A DNA stretch of 64,000 bases from Streptomyces sp. NBC_01275 (GTDB lineage: Bacteria > Actinomycetota > Actinomycetes > Streptomycetales > Streptomycetaceae). Location of the stretch: assembly GCF_026340655.1 (NCBI RefSeq), contig NZ_JAPEOZ010000001.1, positions 5,890,001 through 5,954,000 of the forward strand, read 5' to 3'. Position numbers and translations under genes: made by a program. Below the pieces are notes generated by a model. The model had not been told where the DNA came from, made no database searches, and saw only the letters and a list, made by a program, of their open reading frames with translations. How positions within the stretch are numbered: the first letter of the stretch is position 1; each line of letters opens with the position of its first letter. This document shows, one piece after another, positions 9,275-17,146 of the stretch.

Positions 9275-10156
9275 ATGATCAGCAGACGTATCGCATGTCG
9301 GACTGTCGCCGTCCTGCTCGCTGCGGCGATCGTGCTGCCCGCCGGGGTGGCCTCGGGCGCGCCCGCTCCCCCCAGCCCGGAGACCCAGTTGGTGCCGGGG
9401 GTTCCGCCGGGGTCGGGGCAGCCCTGGCAGATCGACACGCCCGACCAGGTGCTGGCGCCGACCGTGTACCGGCCCAGCGCGGCCGAGGACGCCGTGGAGC
9501 CTCGGGACGCGGTGGAGGGGACGTACGCGCTCGTCGAGTACGTGCCGTTGGACGAGGCGGCCGCGCGGGTGGCGTGCAGCAAGAGGACCGGGCCCTATCA
9601 GCGGCCGGTCGAACGGTGGCTGAAGCTGAAGGCGGACGGGAAGCAGTCCGCCGCCGACTGCAAGGCCATCCGCGCGTTCCAGCAGAAGCAGAAGATCAAG
9701 CCCGCGATCGGGTTCGCGGGGCCCGTCACCTGGGCGCGGATGCAGCTCATCTCCGCGAAGAAGGATCCCAACGCGAAGAAGAAGTGTCCGGTGCGGACGT
9801 ACCGGGTGGCGTGCGTCGACCTCAACCGGCAGCTGACCTGGGTGCAGAAGGGGTCGAAGGTCGTCTTCGGTCCGGTGTCCATGCGGAGCGGGCGGGCCGC
9901 CTATCCGACCCGCAAGGGGTGGCACACGGTCTACTGGCGGCACAAGAACCATGTGTCGACGCTGTACAACACCCCTATGCCCTACGCCCAGTTCTTCGAC
10001 GGCGGACAGGCCTTCCACGCCGTCTACGGCACCATCCACACCACCATCGGCTCCATGGGCTGCGTCAACCTCACCCTCGGCGACGCGCGCAAGCTGTGGG
10101 GCGTGCTGAAGAAGGGGGACCGGGTCTACGTGTGGGGCCACCGGCCCGGTACTTAG
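9275..10156 (+). CDS. Secreted L,D-transpeptidase (YkuD) with peptidoglycan-binding region
   Basis: The 293-residue product begins MISRRIACRTVAVLLAAAIV and has a signal peptide ending near GVASGA. Residues about 95-150 (WLKLKADGKQSAADCKAIRAFQQ...GFAGPVTWARMQ) look like a PG_binding_1 domain. The C-terminal YkuD domain has the histidine in IHTTIG and catalytic cysteine in SMGCVNL, and it ends DRVYVWG. It should form 3-3 cross-links or attach substrates in the cell wall. The ATG at 9275 was chosen because it gives a complete signal peptide. The gene is 33 bp upstream of alr, another peptidoglycan gene. Confidence 0.9.
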   Translation: MISRRIACRTVAVLLAAAIVLPAGVASGAPAPPSPETQLVPGVPPGSGQPWQIDTPDQVLAPTVYRPSAAEDAVEPRDAVEGTYALVEYVPLDEAAARVACSKRTGPYQRPVERWLKLKADGKQSAADCKAIRAFQQKQKIKPAIGFAGPVTWARMQLISAKKDPNAKKKCPVRTYRVACVDLNRQLTWVQKGSKVVFGPVSMRSGRAAYPTRKGWHTVYWRHKNHVSTLYNTPMPYAQFFDGGQAFHAVYGTIHTTIGSMGCVNLTLGDARKLWGVLKKGDRVYVWGHRPGT

Positions 10157-10176
10157 AGCCGGTCGGACCCCTCTGA

Positions 10177-10182
10177 GACACT
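10177..10182 (+). promoter_or_regulatory. Possible -10 box of leaderless alr promoter
   Basis: GACACT is found seven bases before the ATG of alr at 10190, with no Shine-Dalgarno sequence. It matches NANNNT rather than TANNNT, so support is moderate. Confidence 0.4.
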
Positions 10183-10189
10183 GGGCGCG

Positions 10190-11449
10190 ATGAGTGAGAC
10201 TGCCGAGACGACCGCCGCCCCGCCGCGCGCCCGTGCCGAGATCGACCTGGCCGCGCTGCGGGCCAACGTGACGGCCCTGCGCGCCCAGGCGCCGGGCGCG
10301 GCGTTCATGGCCGTGGTGAAGGCCGACGGGTACGGCCACGGCGCCCTGCCGTGCGCCCGCGCGGCCGTACAGGCCGGGGCCACCTGGGTGGGCACCGCCA
10401 CGCCCGAGGAGGCCCTGGCGCTGCGCGCCTCGGGCGAGCTGCCCGCGGACGTCAGGATCATGTGCTGGCTGTGGACGCCGGGCGGCCCCTGGCGGGAGGC
10501 CGTCGAGGCCGGTCTGGACGTCTCGGTGAGTGACCTGTGGGCGCTGGAGGCGGCGGGAGCCGCGGCTCGTGCCGCGGGCCGGACCGCTCGGGTGCAGCTC
10601 AAGGCCGACACCGGGCTGGGCCGGAACGGGTGTCAGCCCGGGGACGACTGGGCCGGGCTGGTCGCCGCCGCACGGCGGGCCGAGGACGCCGGGCTCGTCC
10701 GCGTCACCGGGCTCTGGTCGCACTTCGCCTGCGCCGACGAACCCGGCCACCCCTCCATCGCCGCCCAGCTCGCCCTCTTCCGCGAGATGGTGTCGTACGC
10801 CGAGCTGCGCGGCCTCCGGCCCGAGGTGCGCCACATCGCCAACTCCCCGGCCACGCTCACCCTCCCGGAGACCCACTTCGACCTCGTCCGACCGGGCATC
10901 GCCATGTACGGCCTCTCGCCCAGCCCGGCGGTCGGCGCCTCCGCCGACCTGGGCCTGCGTCCGGTGATGACGCTGGCCGCCTCCCTGGCCCTGGTCAAGC
11001 AGGTCCCGGGCGGGCATGGCGTGAGCTACGGCCATCACTACGTCACCCCGGGCCGCACCACGCTCGGCCTGGTCCCGCTGGGGTACGCGGACGGCGTTCC
11101 GCGGCACGCCTCGGGGACCGGTCCGGTGCTGGTCGGCGGCAAGTGGCGGACGGTCGCCGGGCGGATCGCGATGGACCAGTTCGTCGTCGACCTCGGCGGC
11201 GACGAGCCCGGGCCGGGCGCGGAGGCGGTCCTCTTCGGCCCCGGCGACCGCGGCGAGCCCACGGCCGAGGACTGGGCGCAGGCGGCCGGAACCATCGGGT
11301 ACGAGATCGTCACGCGCATCGGCGCCCGCGTTCCGCGCGTCTACCTCGACGAGGAACCAGAAGGACCACGACAGGAACCACAAGGACCACGGCAGGAACC
11401 AGCAGAACCACCGCAAGAATCAGAAGAACCGGACGGGAGCGGGTCGTGA
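10190..11449 (+). CDS. alr: Alanine racemase
   Basis: This pyridoxal-phosphate enzyme makes D-alanine for peptidoglycan. The PLP lysine is in MAVVKADGYGHG (Lys44), the catalytic tyrosine is in HGVSYGHHYVTPGR, and the PLP-binding arginine region follows, so all key motifs are present. At 419 residues it exceeds the usual 370-390 because of a C-terminal tail of about 30 residues. That tail is rich in Glu, Pro and Gln with repeated GPRQEP units encoded by A-rich imperfect repeats (about 11350-11440). The TGA overlaps the GTG of the next gene. Confidence 0.95.
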   Translation: MSETAETTAAPPRARAEIDLAALRANVTALRAQAPGAAFMAVVKADGYGHGALPCARAAVQAGATWVGTATPEEALALRASGELPADVRIMCWLWTPGGPWREAVEAGLDVSVSDLWALEAAGAAARAAGRTARVQLKADTGLGRNGCQPGDDWAGLVAAARRAEDAGLVRVTGLWSHFACADEPGHPSIAAQLALFREMVSYAELRGLRPEVRHIANSPATLTLPETHFDLVRPGIAMYGLSPSPAVGASADLGLRPVMTLAASLALVKQVPGGHGVSYGHHYVTPGRTTLGLVPLGYADGVPRHASGTGPVLVGGKWRTVAGRIAMDQFVVDLGGDEPGPGAEAVLFGPGDRGEPTAEDWAQAAGTIGYEIVTRIGARVPRVYLDEEPEGPRQEPQGPRQEPAEPPQESEEPDGSGS

Positions 11450-12702
11450 GCGAGAGCAGCGCCGAGGCGGTGGCGAGCGCCGCCTCCGCGGCCGTCGCCG
11501 CCGCCTCCGCCACGGGGGCCGCCGGGAACTGGCGCCGGGCTACCGGCATCGCCGGCGCCGCGATAGGCGTGATCGCCGCGGGCGCCGCGGCCGGGGTCGC
11601 CCTGGAGCGGATGACCGTCGGACGGGGGATGCGGGCCAAGGCCCGCCTCGCGCTCGACTCGGCGGGCCCGTACGGCGCGCTGCGGGGCACCCCCGGCAAG
11701 GCGTACGCCGACGACGGCACCGAGCTGTACTACGAGGTCGACGACGTCGAGCCCCAGGGCGGACCGGCGAACCGGCGGCGCAGGCTCTTCGGGCGCAAGG
11801 CCCCGCTCCCCGTCACCGTCGTCTTCAGCCACGGCTACTGCCTCACCCAGGACTCCTGGCACTTCCAGCGGGCGGCTCTGCGGGGCGTCGTACGGACCGT
11901 GCACTGGGACCAGCGCAGCCACGGCCGGTCCGCGCGCGGGACGGCCCAGGCGCAGGACGGCGTGCCGGTCACCATCGACCAGCTGGGGCGCGACCTGAAG
12001 GCCGTGATCGACGCGGCCGTGCCCGAGGGGCCGATCGTGCTCGTCGGGCACTCCATGGGCGGCATGACGGTGATGGCCCTGGCCGCGCAGTATCCCGAGC
12101 TGATCGCGGAGCGGGTCGTCGCCACCGCCTTCGTCGGCACGTCCTCGGGGCGGATGGGCGAGGTCAACTTCGGGCTGCCGGTCGCCGGGGTCAACGCGGT
12201 GCGGCGGGTGCTGCCGGGCGTGCTGAAGGCGCTCGGGCAGCAGGCGGCCCTGGTGGAGAAGGGGCGGCGGGCCACCGCCGATCTCTTCGCCGGGATCATC
12301 AAGCGGTACTCGTTCGCGTCCCGGGACGTCGACCCGGCCGTCGCCCGGTTCGCCGAGCGGATGATCGAGGGCACGCCGATCGACGTGGTCGCCGAGTTCT
12401 ACCCGGCCTTCACCGACCACGACAAGACCGAGGCGCTCGCCCTCTTCACCGACATGCCGGTGCTGGTGCTGGCCGGCATCGGGGATCTGGTCACCCCGAG
12501 CGAGCACAGCGAGGCCATCGCCGACCTGCTGCCGGACGCCGAACTGGTCCTCGTGCCGGACGCCGGGCACCTCGTGATGCTGGAGCACCCGGAAGTGGTC
12601 ACCGACCGTCTCGCCGACCTCCTCACCCGCGCGGGCGCCGTGCCCGCAGGAGCTACCGTGGGCGGTTATGGAAGCACCAGCAGCACCGCGCAACCCGGCT
12701 GA
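11446..12702 (+). CDS. Membrane-associated alpha/beta hydrolase
   Basis: The GTG at 11446-11448 overlaps the alr stop, implying coupling. The 418-residue product has a hydrophobic N-terminal segment (IAGAAIGVIAAGAAAGVALE, about residues 31-50), then an alpha/beta-hydrolase fold. The fold shows FSHGYCLTQDSWHFQ as the oxyanion loop, GHSMGGM as the nucleophile elbow (Ser), an acidic residue in LAGIGDLVTP, and the final histidine in PDAGHLVMLEHP. The substrate is unknown. It lies between alr and tsaE and overlaps tsaE by 35 bp. Confidence 0.88.
   Translation: MSESSAEAVASAASAAVAAASATGAAGNWRRATGIAGAAIGVIAAGAAAGVALERMTVGRGMRAKARLALDSAGPYGALRGTPGKAYADDGTELYYEVDDVEPQGGPANRRRRLFGRKAPLPVTVVFSHGYCLTQDSWHFQRAALRGVVRTVHWDQRSHGRSARGTAQAQDGVPVTIDQLGRDLKAVIDAAVPEGPIVLVGHSMGGMTVMALAAQYPELIAERVVATAFVGTSSGRMGEVNFGLPVAGVNAVRRVLPGVLKALGQQAALVEKGRRATADLFAGIIKRYSFASRDVDPAVARFAERMIEGTPIDVVAEFYPAFTDHDKTEALALFTDMPVLVLAGIGDLVTPSEHSEAIADLLPDAELVLVPDAGHLVMLEHPEVVTDRLADLLTRAGAVPAGATVGGYGSTSSTAQPG
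12654..12659 (+). promoter_or_regulatory. Possible -10 box of leaderless tsaE promoter
   Basis: TACCGT lies eight bases before the tsaE ATG at 12668, inside the 3' end of the hydrolase gene. Internal initiation would allow tsaE expression independent of alr. Confidence 0.35.
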
Positions 12703-13180
12703 CGTCCAGCTCACGGTCACCTCTCCCGAGCAGATGGGGGAGTTGGGCCGCCGGCTGGCCAAGCTGCTGCGCGCCGGTGATCTCGTGATGCTCAGCGGGG
12801 AGCTCGGCGCCGGCAAGACGACGCTCACCCGCGGGCTCGGCGCGGGGCTCGGCGTGCGCGGCGCGGTCACCTCCCCGACCTTCGTGATCGCCCGCGTGCA
12901 CCCCTCCCTCGGCGACGGTCCGCCGCTCGTCCACGTCGACGCGTACCGCCTGGGCGGCGGGCTCGACGAGATGGAGGACCTGGACCTCGACGTGTCGCTG
13001 CCCGACTCCGTGATCGTCGTGGAGTGGGGCGAGGGCAAGGTCGAGGAGCTGACGGACGACCGGCTGCAGCTCGTCATCCACCGCGCCGTGGGCGACACGA
13101 CCGACGAGGTGCGCCATGTGACGGTGACGGGCCTCGGGCGGCGGTGGGCTTCGGCGGACCTGAGCGTGCTCGCCGTCTGA
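12668..13180 (+). CDS. tsaE: tRNA threonylcarbamoyladenosine biosynthesis ATPase TsaE
   Basis: TsaE is the ATPase partner of TsaB and TsaD in forming N6-threonylcarbamoyladenosine at position 37 of ANN-decoding tRNAs. The 170-residue protein shows the P-loop GELGAGKTTLTRGLG at about residues 40-54, the SPTFVIARVH and HVDAYRLGG segments, and a Walker B-like VIVVEWGEG. tsaB and tsaD follow about 1 kb downstream on the same strand. The start overlaps the hydrolase gene by 35 bp. Confidence 0.95.
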   Translation: MEAPAAPRNPADVQLTVTSPEQMGELGRRLAKLLRAGDLVMLSGELGAGKTTLTRGLGAGLGVRGAVTSPTFVIARVHPSLGDGPPLVHVDAYRLGGGLDEMEDLDLDVSLPDSVIVVEWGEGKVEELTDDRLQLVIHRAVGDTTDEVRHVTVTGLGRRWASADLSVLAV

Positions 13181-13285
13181 GCGTGCTGTTCGGTCTGAGC
13201 GTTCTGTTCGGTCCGAGAGTTTCCGACATCGCGTCGGCAAGATGTTGCGTTCGGCGTCCGGGGCGTGGTCACATGGTATCCAGTC

Positions 13286-13309
13286 CCTAGTTAGGTGTGC
13301 CTAACTAGG
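13286..13309. promoter_or_regulatory. 24-bp near-perfect palindrome, candidate operator
   Basis: Ten-base arms CCTAGTTAGG (13286-13295) and CCTAACTAGG (13300-13309) flank a TGTG centre, 25 bp before the start of the small gene at 13335. The halves recall TTAGG/CCTAA of iron-box sites, but the spacing differs from the DtxR/DmdR consensus I remember. A dimeric regulator site is likely. The regulator is unknown. Confidence 0.6.
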
Positions 13310-13334
13310 TCCGCCCCGGTCCCAGGAGGCGTCC

Positions 13335-13505
13335 ATGTCGGCCACCGAGCCCTCCGTGGCCCAGCCGCGGCCCGTCGCCCCCGGCCAGGTGTCCATGCGC
13401 GACCTGCTGGCCTCCTGCGCGGCCGCACGGGCCGTCTCGACGCCGCCGCGCCTGCCCGACCGCGCGCCCGCGAAGGAGCGCGTCGAGCACCGCAAGGCCG
13501 CCTGA
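13335..13505 (+). CDS. Small conserved-looking protein of unknown function
   Basis: A 56-codon gene begins MSATEPSVAQPRPVAPGQ and contains VSMRDLLASCAAARAVSTPP. It has a good ribosome-binding site (CCAGGAGG, spacing about 5) before the ATG at 13335. Third-position GC is high. Residues 20-35 could form a short amphipathic helix, and the rest is proline- and alanine-rich. I recall similar short proteins in Streptomyces but no function. The strong palindrome just upstream suggests regulated expression. Confidence 0.6.
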   Translation: MSATEPSVAQPRPVAPGQVSMRDLLASCAAARAVSTPPRLPDRAPAKERVEHRKAA

Positions 13506-13582
13506 CGTCGTAGCGGAACCATCCGGTGGCAGCCCCATCCCGTGGCGGCCCCCTCCTGTGGCGGTCCTGCCCGGTGGCGGTC

Positions 13583-14161
13583 CTACCGGATCACGACGAC
13601 CGGCTCCCCGATCGTCGCGAAGATCCACATCGCGTCGCCGTCCGCGCGGGACTGCCGGATGCCGCCCGTCCGCACCGACGAGTCGGGCGCCGACGTCGAG
13701 CCGTCCACCGCCGCGCTGAAGCCCACCGTCACGCCGTTCACGCCGGCGAAGCGGACCACGTGCTCGATGGGGGCGCCGTCGGTGCCGGTGACCGCGGCAG
13801 CCCGCGAGGTGACGACGTACGTGCCCGGGAGCGGGTCGACGGTGCCGGGGGTGACCTTGAACGTCCGCATGGTCCTGCCGTTCGCGCCGACCAGCCACAC
13901 CCGGTCGTCGTCCACCGAGTACACCACCCGCTCGCCCTTGCCGGAGCCGCCCGGCAGCGCGGCGGGGTTCTTCTTGTCGCGGGGAGCCTTCGTCGCCGGG
14001 GCGGAGACGACGCCGGCGTGCGCTCTGCCGAGACCCGAGGGCACGTTCGCGGACGCCCGGTAGCCCAGGAGACCGACCGTCGCGACAGCCGCCGCGGTGA
14101 GCCCGGCGACCAACGTCGAGCTGCTGCTTGCCACGGCGACCACCTCATCGTCGTATGTCAT
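13583..14161 (-). CDS. YkuD (L,D-transpeptidase)-like protein lacking the catalytic cysteine
   Basis: The 192-residue product (ATG at 14159-14161; a further in-frame start at 14206 is possible) has a membrane segment at about residues 15-33 and then an extracytoplasmic domain. The C-terminal half follows the YkuD layout: GTYVVTS, PIEHVVRFAG, then VRTGGIRQSRADGDAMWIF and IGEPVVVI. In active enzymes the motif is S-x-G-C-(V/I)-R. Here the cysteine position is Gly167, and the usual upstream histidine is also absent. It is therefore probably a non-catalytic wall-binding or regulatory relative. It is divergent from tsaB. Confidence 0.7.
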   Translation of the reverse strand: MTYDDEVVAVASSSSTLVAGLTAAAVATVGLLGYRASANVPSGLGRAHAGVVSAPATKAPRDKKNPAALPGGSGKGERVVYSVDDDRVWLVGANGRTMRTFKVTPGTVDPLPGTYVVTSRAAAVTGTDGAPIEHVVRFAGVNGVTVGFSAAVDGSTSAPDSSVRTGGIRQSRADGDAMWIFATIGEPVVVIR

Positions 14162-14241
14162 GTTTTGCGGTGACGTTAGCAGTCGTCGTGGGGTCGGTCG
14201 GGACATCCGGCACAGGCGGAGAGGAGCGCGGCGCGGAGCCG

Positions 14242-14247
14242 TAGGCT
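14242..14247 (+). promoter_or_regulatory. -10 box of leaderless tsaB promoter
   Basis: TAGGCT lies six bases before the GTG start of tsaB at 14254. No Shine-Dalgarno sequence is present. Confidence 0.5.
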
Positions 14248-14253
14248 GTTTGC

Positions 14254-14907
14254 GTGCTCTTGCTCGCTCTGGATACCGCCACCCCCGCCGTCACCGTCGC
14301 GCTGCACGACGGCACGGACGTCATCGCCTCCTCGAGTCAGGTGGACGCGCGCCGGCACGGCGAGCTGCTGCTGCCGGCCGTCGACCGGCTCCTCGCCGAG
14401 GCGGGGCGCAGGCTCGACGCCGTCACCGGGATCGTCGTGGGCGTCGGCCCCGGCCCGTACACCGGGCTGCGCGTCGGTCTGATGACCGCCGACACCTTCG
14501 GGCTCGCGCTCGGCGTCCCCGTGCACGGACTGTGCACGCTCGACGGCCTCGCCTACGCCGCCGACCTCGCCGGCCCCTTCGTCGTGGCGACCGACGCCCG
14601 CCGTAAGGAGGTCTACTGGGCGCGCTACGCCGACTCCCGGACCCGGCTGACGGACCCGGCCGTGGACCGGCCCGCCGACATCGCCGGACAGCTGGCCGGA
14701 CTGCCCGCCGTCGGCGCGGGCGCGCTGCTGTACCCGGACTCCTTCCCCGACGTACACGCGCCGGAGCACGTCTCCGCGGCCGCGCTGGCCGCACTGGCCG
14801 CCGAGCGGCTCGCCGCGGGCGAGGAACTACCCGCGCCGCGCCCGCTGTATCTGCGCCGGCCGGACGCCCAGGTCCCCAAGAACTACAAGGTGGTCACCCC
14901 CAAGTGA
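14254..14907 (+). CDS. tsaB: tRNA threonylcarbamoyladenosine biosynthesis protein TsaB
   Basis: TsaB is the non-catalytic ASKHA-fold partner of TsaD. The 217-residue protein opens LLLALDTATPAVTVALHD and contains GIVVGVGPGPYTGLRVGL, the family signature. The start codon is GTG and appears leaderless. The stop overlaps the GTG of rimI (GTGA), so tsaB-rimI-tsaD is an operon, an arrangement common in actinobacteria. Confidence 0.94.
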   Translation: MLLLALDTATPAVTVALHDGTDVIASSSQVDARRHGELLLPAVDRLLAEAGRRLDAVTGIVVGVGPGPYTGLRVGLMTADTFGLALGVPVHGLCTLDGLAYAADLAGPFVVATDARRKEVYWARYADSRTRLTDPAVDRPADIAGQLAGLPAVGAGALLYPDSFPDVHAPEHVSAAALAALAAERLAAGEELPAPRPLYLRRPDAQVPKNYKVVTPK

Positions 14908-15446
14908 CCGATCCCGAACCCGTCACCCCCGTGCCGGCGCTGCGCGAGATGCGCTGGTGGGACATCGATCCGGTGCTCGAACTGGAGAAGGACCTCTTCC
15001 CCGAGGACGCCTGGTCCCGGGGCATGTTCTGGTCCGAGCTGGCGCACTCCCGCGGCGCCGAGGCGACGCGCCGCTATGTCGTGGCCGAGGACGGCGACCG
15101 GATCGTCGGATACGCCGGCCTGACCTCGTCCGGGGACCTGGCCGACGTCCAGACCATCGCCGTCGCCCGCGACCACTGGGGCACGGGCCTCGGCGGCCGC
15201 CTGCTGACGGAGCTGCTGCGCGCGGCGACCGCCTTCGAGTGCGCCGAGGTGATGCTGGAGTGCCGGGTGGACAACGTCCGGGCTCAGAAGCTCTACGAGC
15301 GCTTCGGCTTCGAGCCCATCGGCTTCCGGCGCGGCTACTACCAGCCGGGCAACGTGGACGCCCTGGTGATGCGCCTGACCGACCCCTCCTCATCAGTAGT
15401 TTCAACGGAATCGACATCTGTGCAAGGAACCGAGACCCATGGCTGA
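14904..15446 (+). CDS. rimI: Ribosomal-protein-alanine N-acetyltransferase (GNAT)
   Basis: RimI acetylates the N-terminal alanine of ribosomal protein S18. The 180-residue GNAT protein has the acetyl-CoA-binding motif A ([20 protein letters not shown], about residues 75-94) and the C-terminal [22 protein letters not shown] signature of RimI. The end of the protein is a Ser/Thr-rich tail that overlaps the tsaD start by 8 bp. Position between tsaB and tsaD supports RimI over other GNATs. Confidence 0.9.
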   Translation: MTDPEPVTPVPALREMRWWDIDPVLELEKDLFPEDAWSRGMFWSELAHSRGAEATRRYVVAEDGDRIVGYAGLTSSGDLADVQTIAVARDHWGTGLGGRLLTELLRAATAFECAEVMLECRVDNVRAQKLYERFGFEPIGFRRGYYQPGNVDALVMRLTDPSSSVVSTESTSVQGTETHG

Positions 15447-16548
15447 CGAACCGCTCGTCCTCGGCATCGAGACCTCCTGTGACGAGACCGGCGTCGGCGT
15501 CGTGCGCGGCACGACCCTGCTGGCGGACGCCATCGCCTCCAGCGTCGACGAACACGCCCGCTTCGGCGGGGTCGTCCCGGAGGTCGCCTCCCGGGCCCAC
15601 CTGGAGGCGATGGTCCCGACCATCGAGCGGGCGCTGAAGGAGGCCGGGGTGAGCGCGCGGGATCTGGACGGGATCGCCGTCACCGCCGGCCCCGGGCTCG
15701 CCGGAGCGCTGCTCGTCGGGCTCTCGGCCGCCAAGGCGTACGCCTACGCCCTCGGCAAGCCCCTCTACGGCGTCAACCACCTCGCCTCCCACATCTGCGT
15801 GGACCAGCTGGAGCACGGCCCGCTGCCGGAGCCGACGATGGCGCTGCTGGTGTCCGGCGGCCACTCCTCGCTGCTGCTCTCCTCCGACATCACCTCGGAC
15901 GTACGCCCGATGGGCGCGACGATCGACGACGCGGCGGGCGAGGCCTTCGACAAGATCGCGCGCGTGCTGAACCTGGGCTTCCCGGGCGGCCCGGTCATCG
16001 ACCGGTACGCGCGCGAGGGCGACCCGAAGGCCATCGCGTTCCCGCGCGGCCTCACCGGCCCCCGCGACCCGGCGTACGACTTCTCCTTCTCCGGTCTGAA
16101 GACCTCGGTGGCCCGCTGGATCGAGGCGAAGCGGGCGGCGGGGGAGGACGTCCCGGTGCGGGACGTGGCGGCCTCCTTCCAGGAGGCGGTCGTGGACGTC
16201 CTGACCCGCAAGGCCGTCCGGGCCTGCAAGGACGAGGGCGTCGACCATCTGATGATCGGCGGCGGCGTGGCCGCCAACTCGCGGCTGCGGGCCCTGGCCC
16301 AGGAGCGCTGCGAGGCGGCCGGCATCCGGCTGCGCGTTCCGCGCCCCAAGCTGTGCACGGACAACGGCGCGATGGTCGCGGCCCTGGGCGCGGAGATGGT
16401 GGCGAGGGGGCGGTCGGCGTCCAGCTGGGACCTGTCGGCCGACTCCTCCCTCCCGGTGACGGACCCCCACGTCCCGGGCCACGACCACGGTCATGACCAC
16501 GGCCACGACCATGTGCACGAGGTCAGCAAGGACAACCTGTACTCATGA
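15439..16548 (+). CDS. tsaD: tRNA N6-adenosine threonylcarbamoyltransferase TsaD
   Basis: TsaD transfers threonylcarbamoyl to A37 of tRNA. The N-terminal [17 protein letters not shown] and VNHLASH (iron-ligand histidines) motifs are intact, as are [17 protein letters not shown] and the late [11 protein letters not shown] segment. The length is 369 residues, about 25 more than typical, due to a C-terminal tail with alternating His/Asp/Gly ([13 protein letters not shown]). The tail looks like a metal-binding extension and its role is unknown. It ends the tsaB-rimI-tsaD operon. The next gene starts 10 bp later. Confidence 0.95.
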   Translation: MADEPLVLGIETSCDETGVGVVRGTTLLADAIASSVDEHARFGGVVPEVASRAHLEAMVPTIERALKEAGVSARDLDGIAVTAGPGLAGALLVGLSAAKAYAYALGKPLYGVNHLASHICVDQLEHGPLPEPTMALLVSGGHSSLLLSSDITSDVRPMGATIDDAAGEAFDKIARVLNLGFPGGPVIDRYAREGDPKAIAFPRGLTGPRDPAYDFSFSGLKTSVARWIEAKRAAGEDVPVRDVAASFQEAVVDVLTRKAVRACKDEGVDHLMIGGGVAANSRLRALAQERCEAAGIRLRVPRPKLCTDNGAMVAALGAEMVARGRSASSWDLSADSSLPVTDPHVPGHDHGHDHGHDHVHEVSKDNLYS

Positions 16549-16558
16549 GGATCACGCC

Positions 16559-17113
16559 ATGACGGTCGCGTTGATGTGGGAGGCCCGGGCGGCGGAGGGC
16601 AGGGGAGCGGACCTCCTCGCCTGGGCCCACGCCCAGGTGCCGGCCCGTGAGCCCCTGCGCCGCGAGATCCTCCGCGCCCCGCAGGACCGGGTGCTGGTCA
16701 TCACGTGGTGGGATGCGCCGTACGACGCCGACCTCCCCGAACTCCCGGAGCCCGAGGGTGAGTTGGTGACCCGGACCGTCCACCGCTGGCGGTTCGAGTC
16801 GGACGGGCCGCAGCCGTCCTGGTACGGCGTCCGGTGCGTTGTGCGGCATGCCTCCCTGGACGTCTACGAGGAACGCGTCACCCTCTGGACCGCCCGGACC
16901 GCGGACGAGGCGATCGACCGTGCGGAGGCCGAGGCCGCCGAGTACTGCGCGGACCTCGACGCCGTCGAGTACGTCGGCTTCGCCGAGGCCTACGCCATGG
17001 ACGCCGTCCCCGGGGACGGCGCAGAGGTCTTCTCCCTCATGCGCGAGAGCGCGCTGCCGCCGGGGGAGTACGTGCAGCGGTACTTCGCCACGGGGGACGA
17101 GCGGACCGGGTGA
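16559..17113 (+). CDS. Hypothetical protein with DUF4288-like C-terminal half
   Basis: The 184-residue product starts at ATG 16559 with GAGG upstream. Residues 1-80 (MTVALMWEARAAEGRGADLL) resemble a small ferredoxin-like dimeric alpha/beta domain. Residues about 85-165 (SWYGVRCVVRHASLDVYEERVTLW and AIDRAEAEAAEYC) resemble DUF4288. No catalytic residues can be assigned. It follows tsaD by 10 bp and may be cotranscribed. Confidence 0.7.
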   Translation: MTVALMWEARAAEGRGADLLAWAHAQVPAREPLRREILRAPQDRVLVITWWDAPYDADLPELPEPEGELVTRTVHRWRFESDGPQPSWYGVRCVVRHASLDVYEERVTLWTARTADEAIDRAEAEAAEYCADLDAVEYVGFAEAYAMDAVPGDGAEVFSLMRESALPPGEYVQRYFATGDERTG

Positions 17114-17146
17114 GCACGGCCGCCTCCCACCCGCGGCCCCGGCCCG

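Noticed and set aside
13286..13309. DtxR/DmdR iron box.
   Set aside because: The TTAGG and CCTAA halves are four bases apart, not the nine-base core spacing of the consensus I know. Kept only as an unassigned operator.
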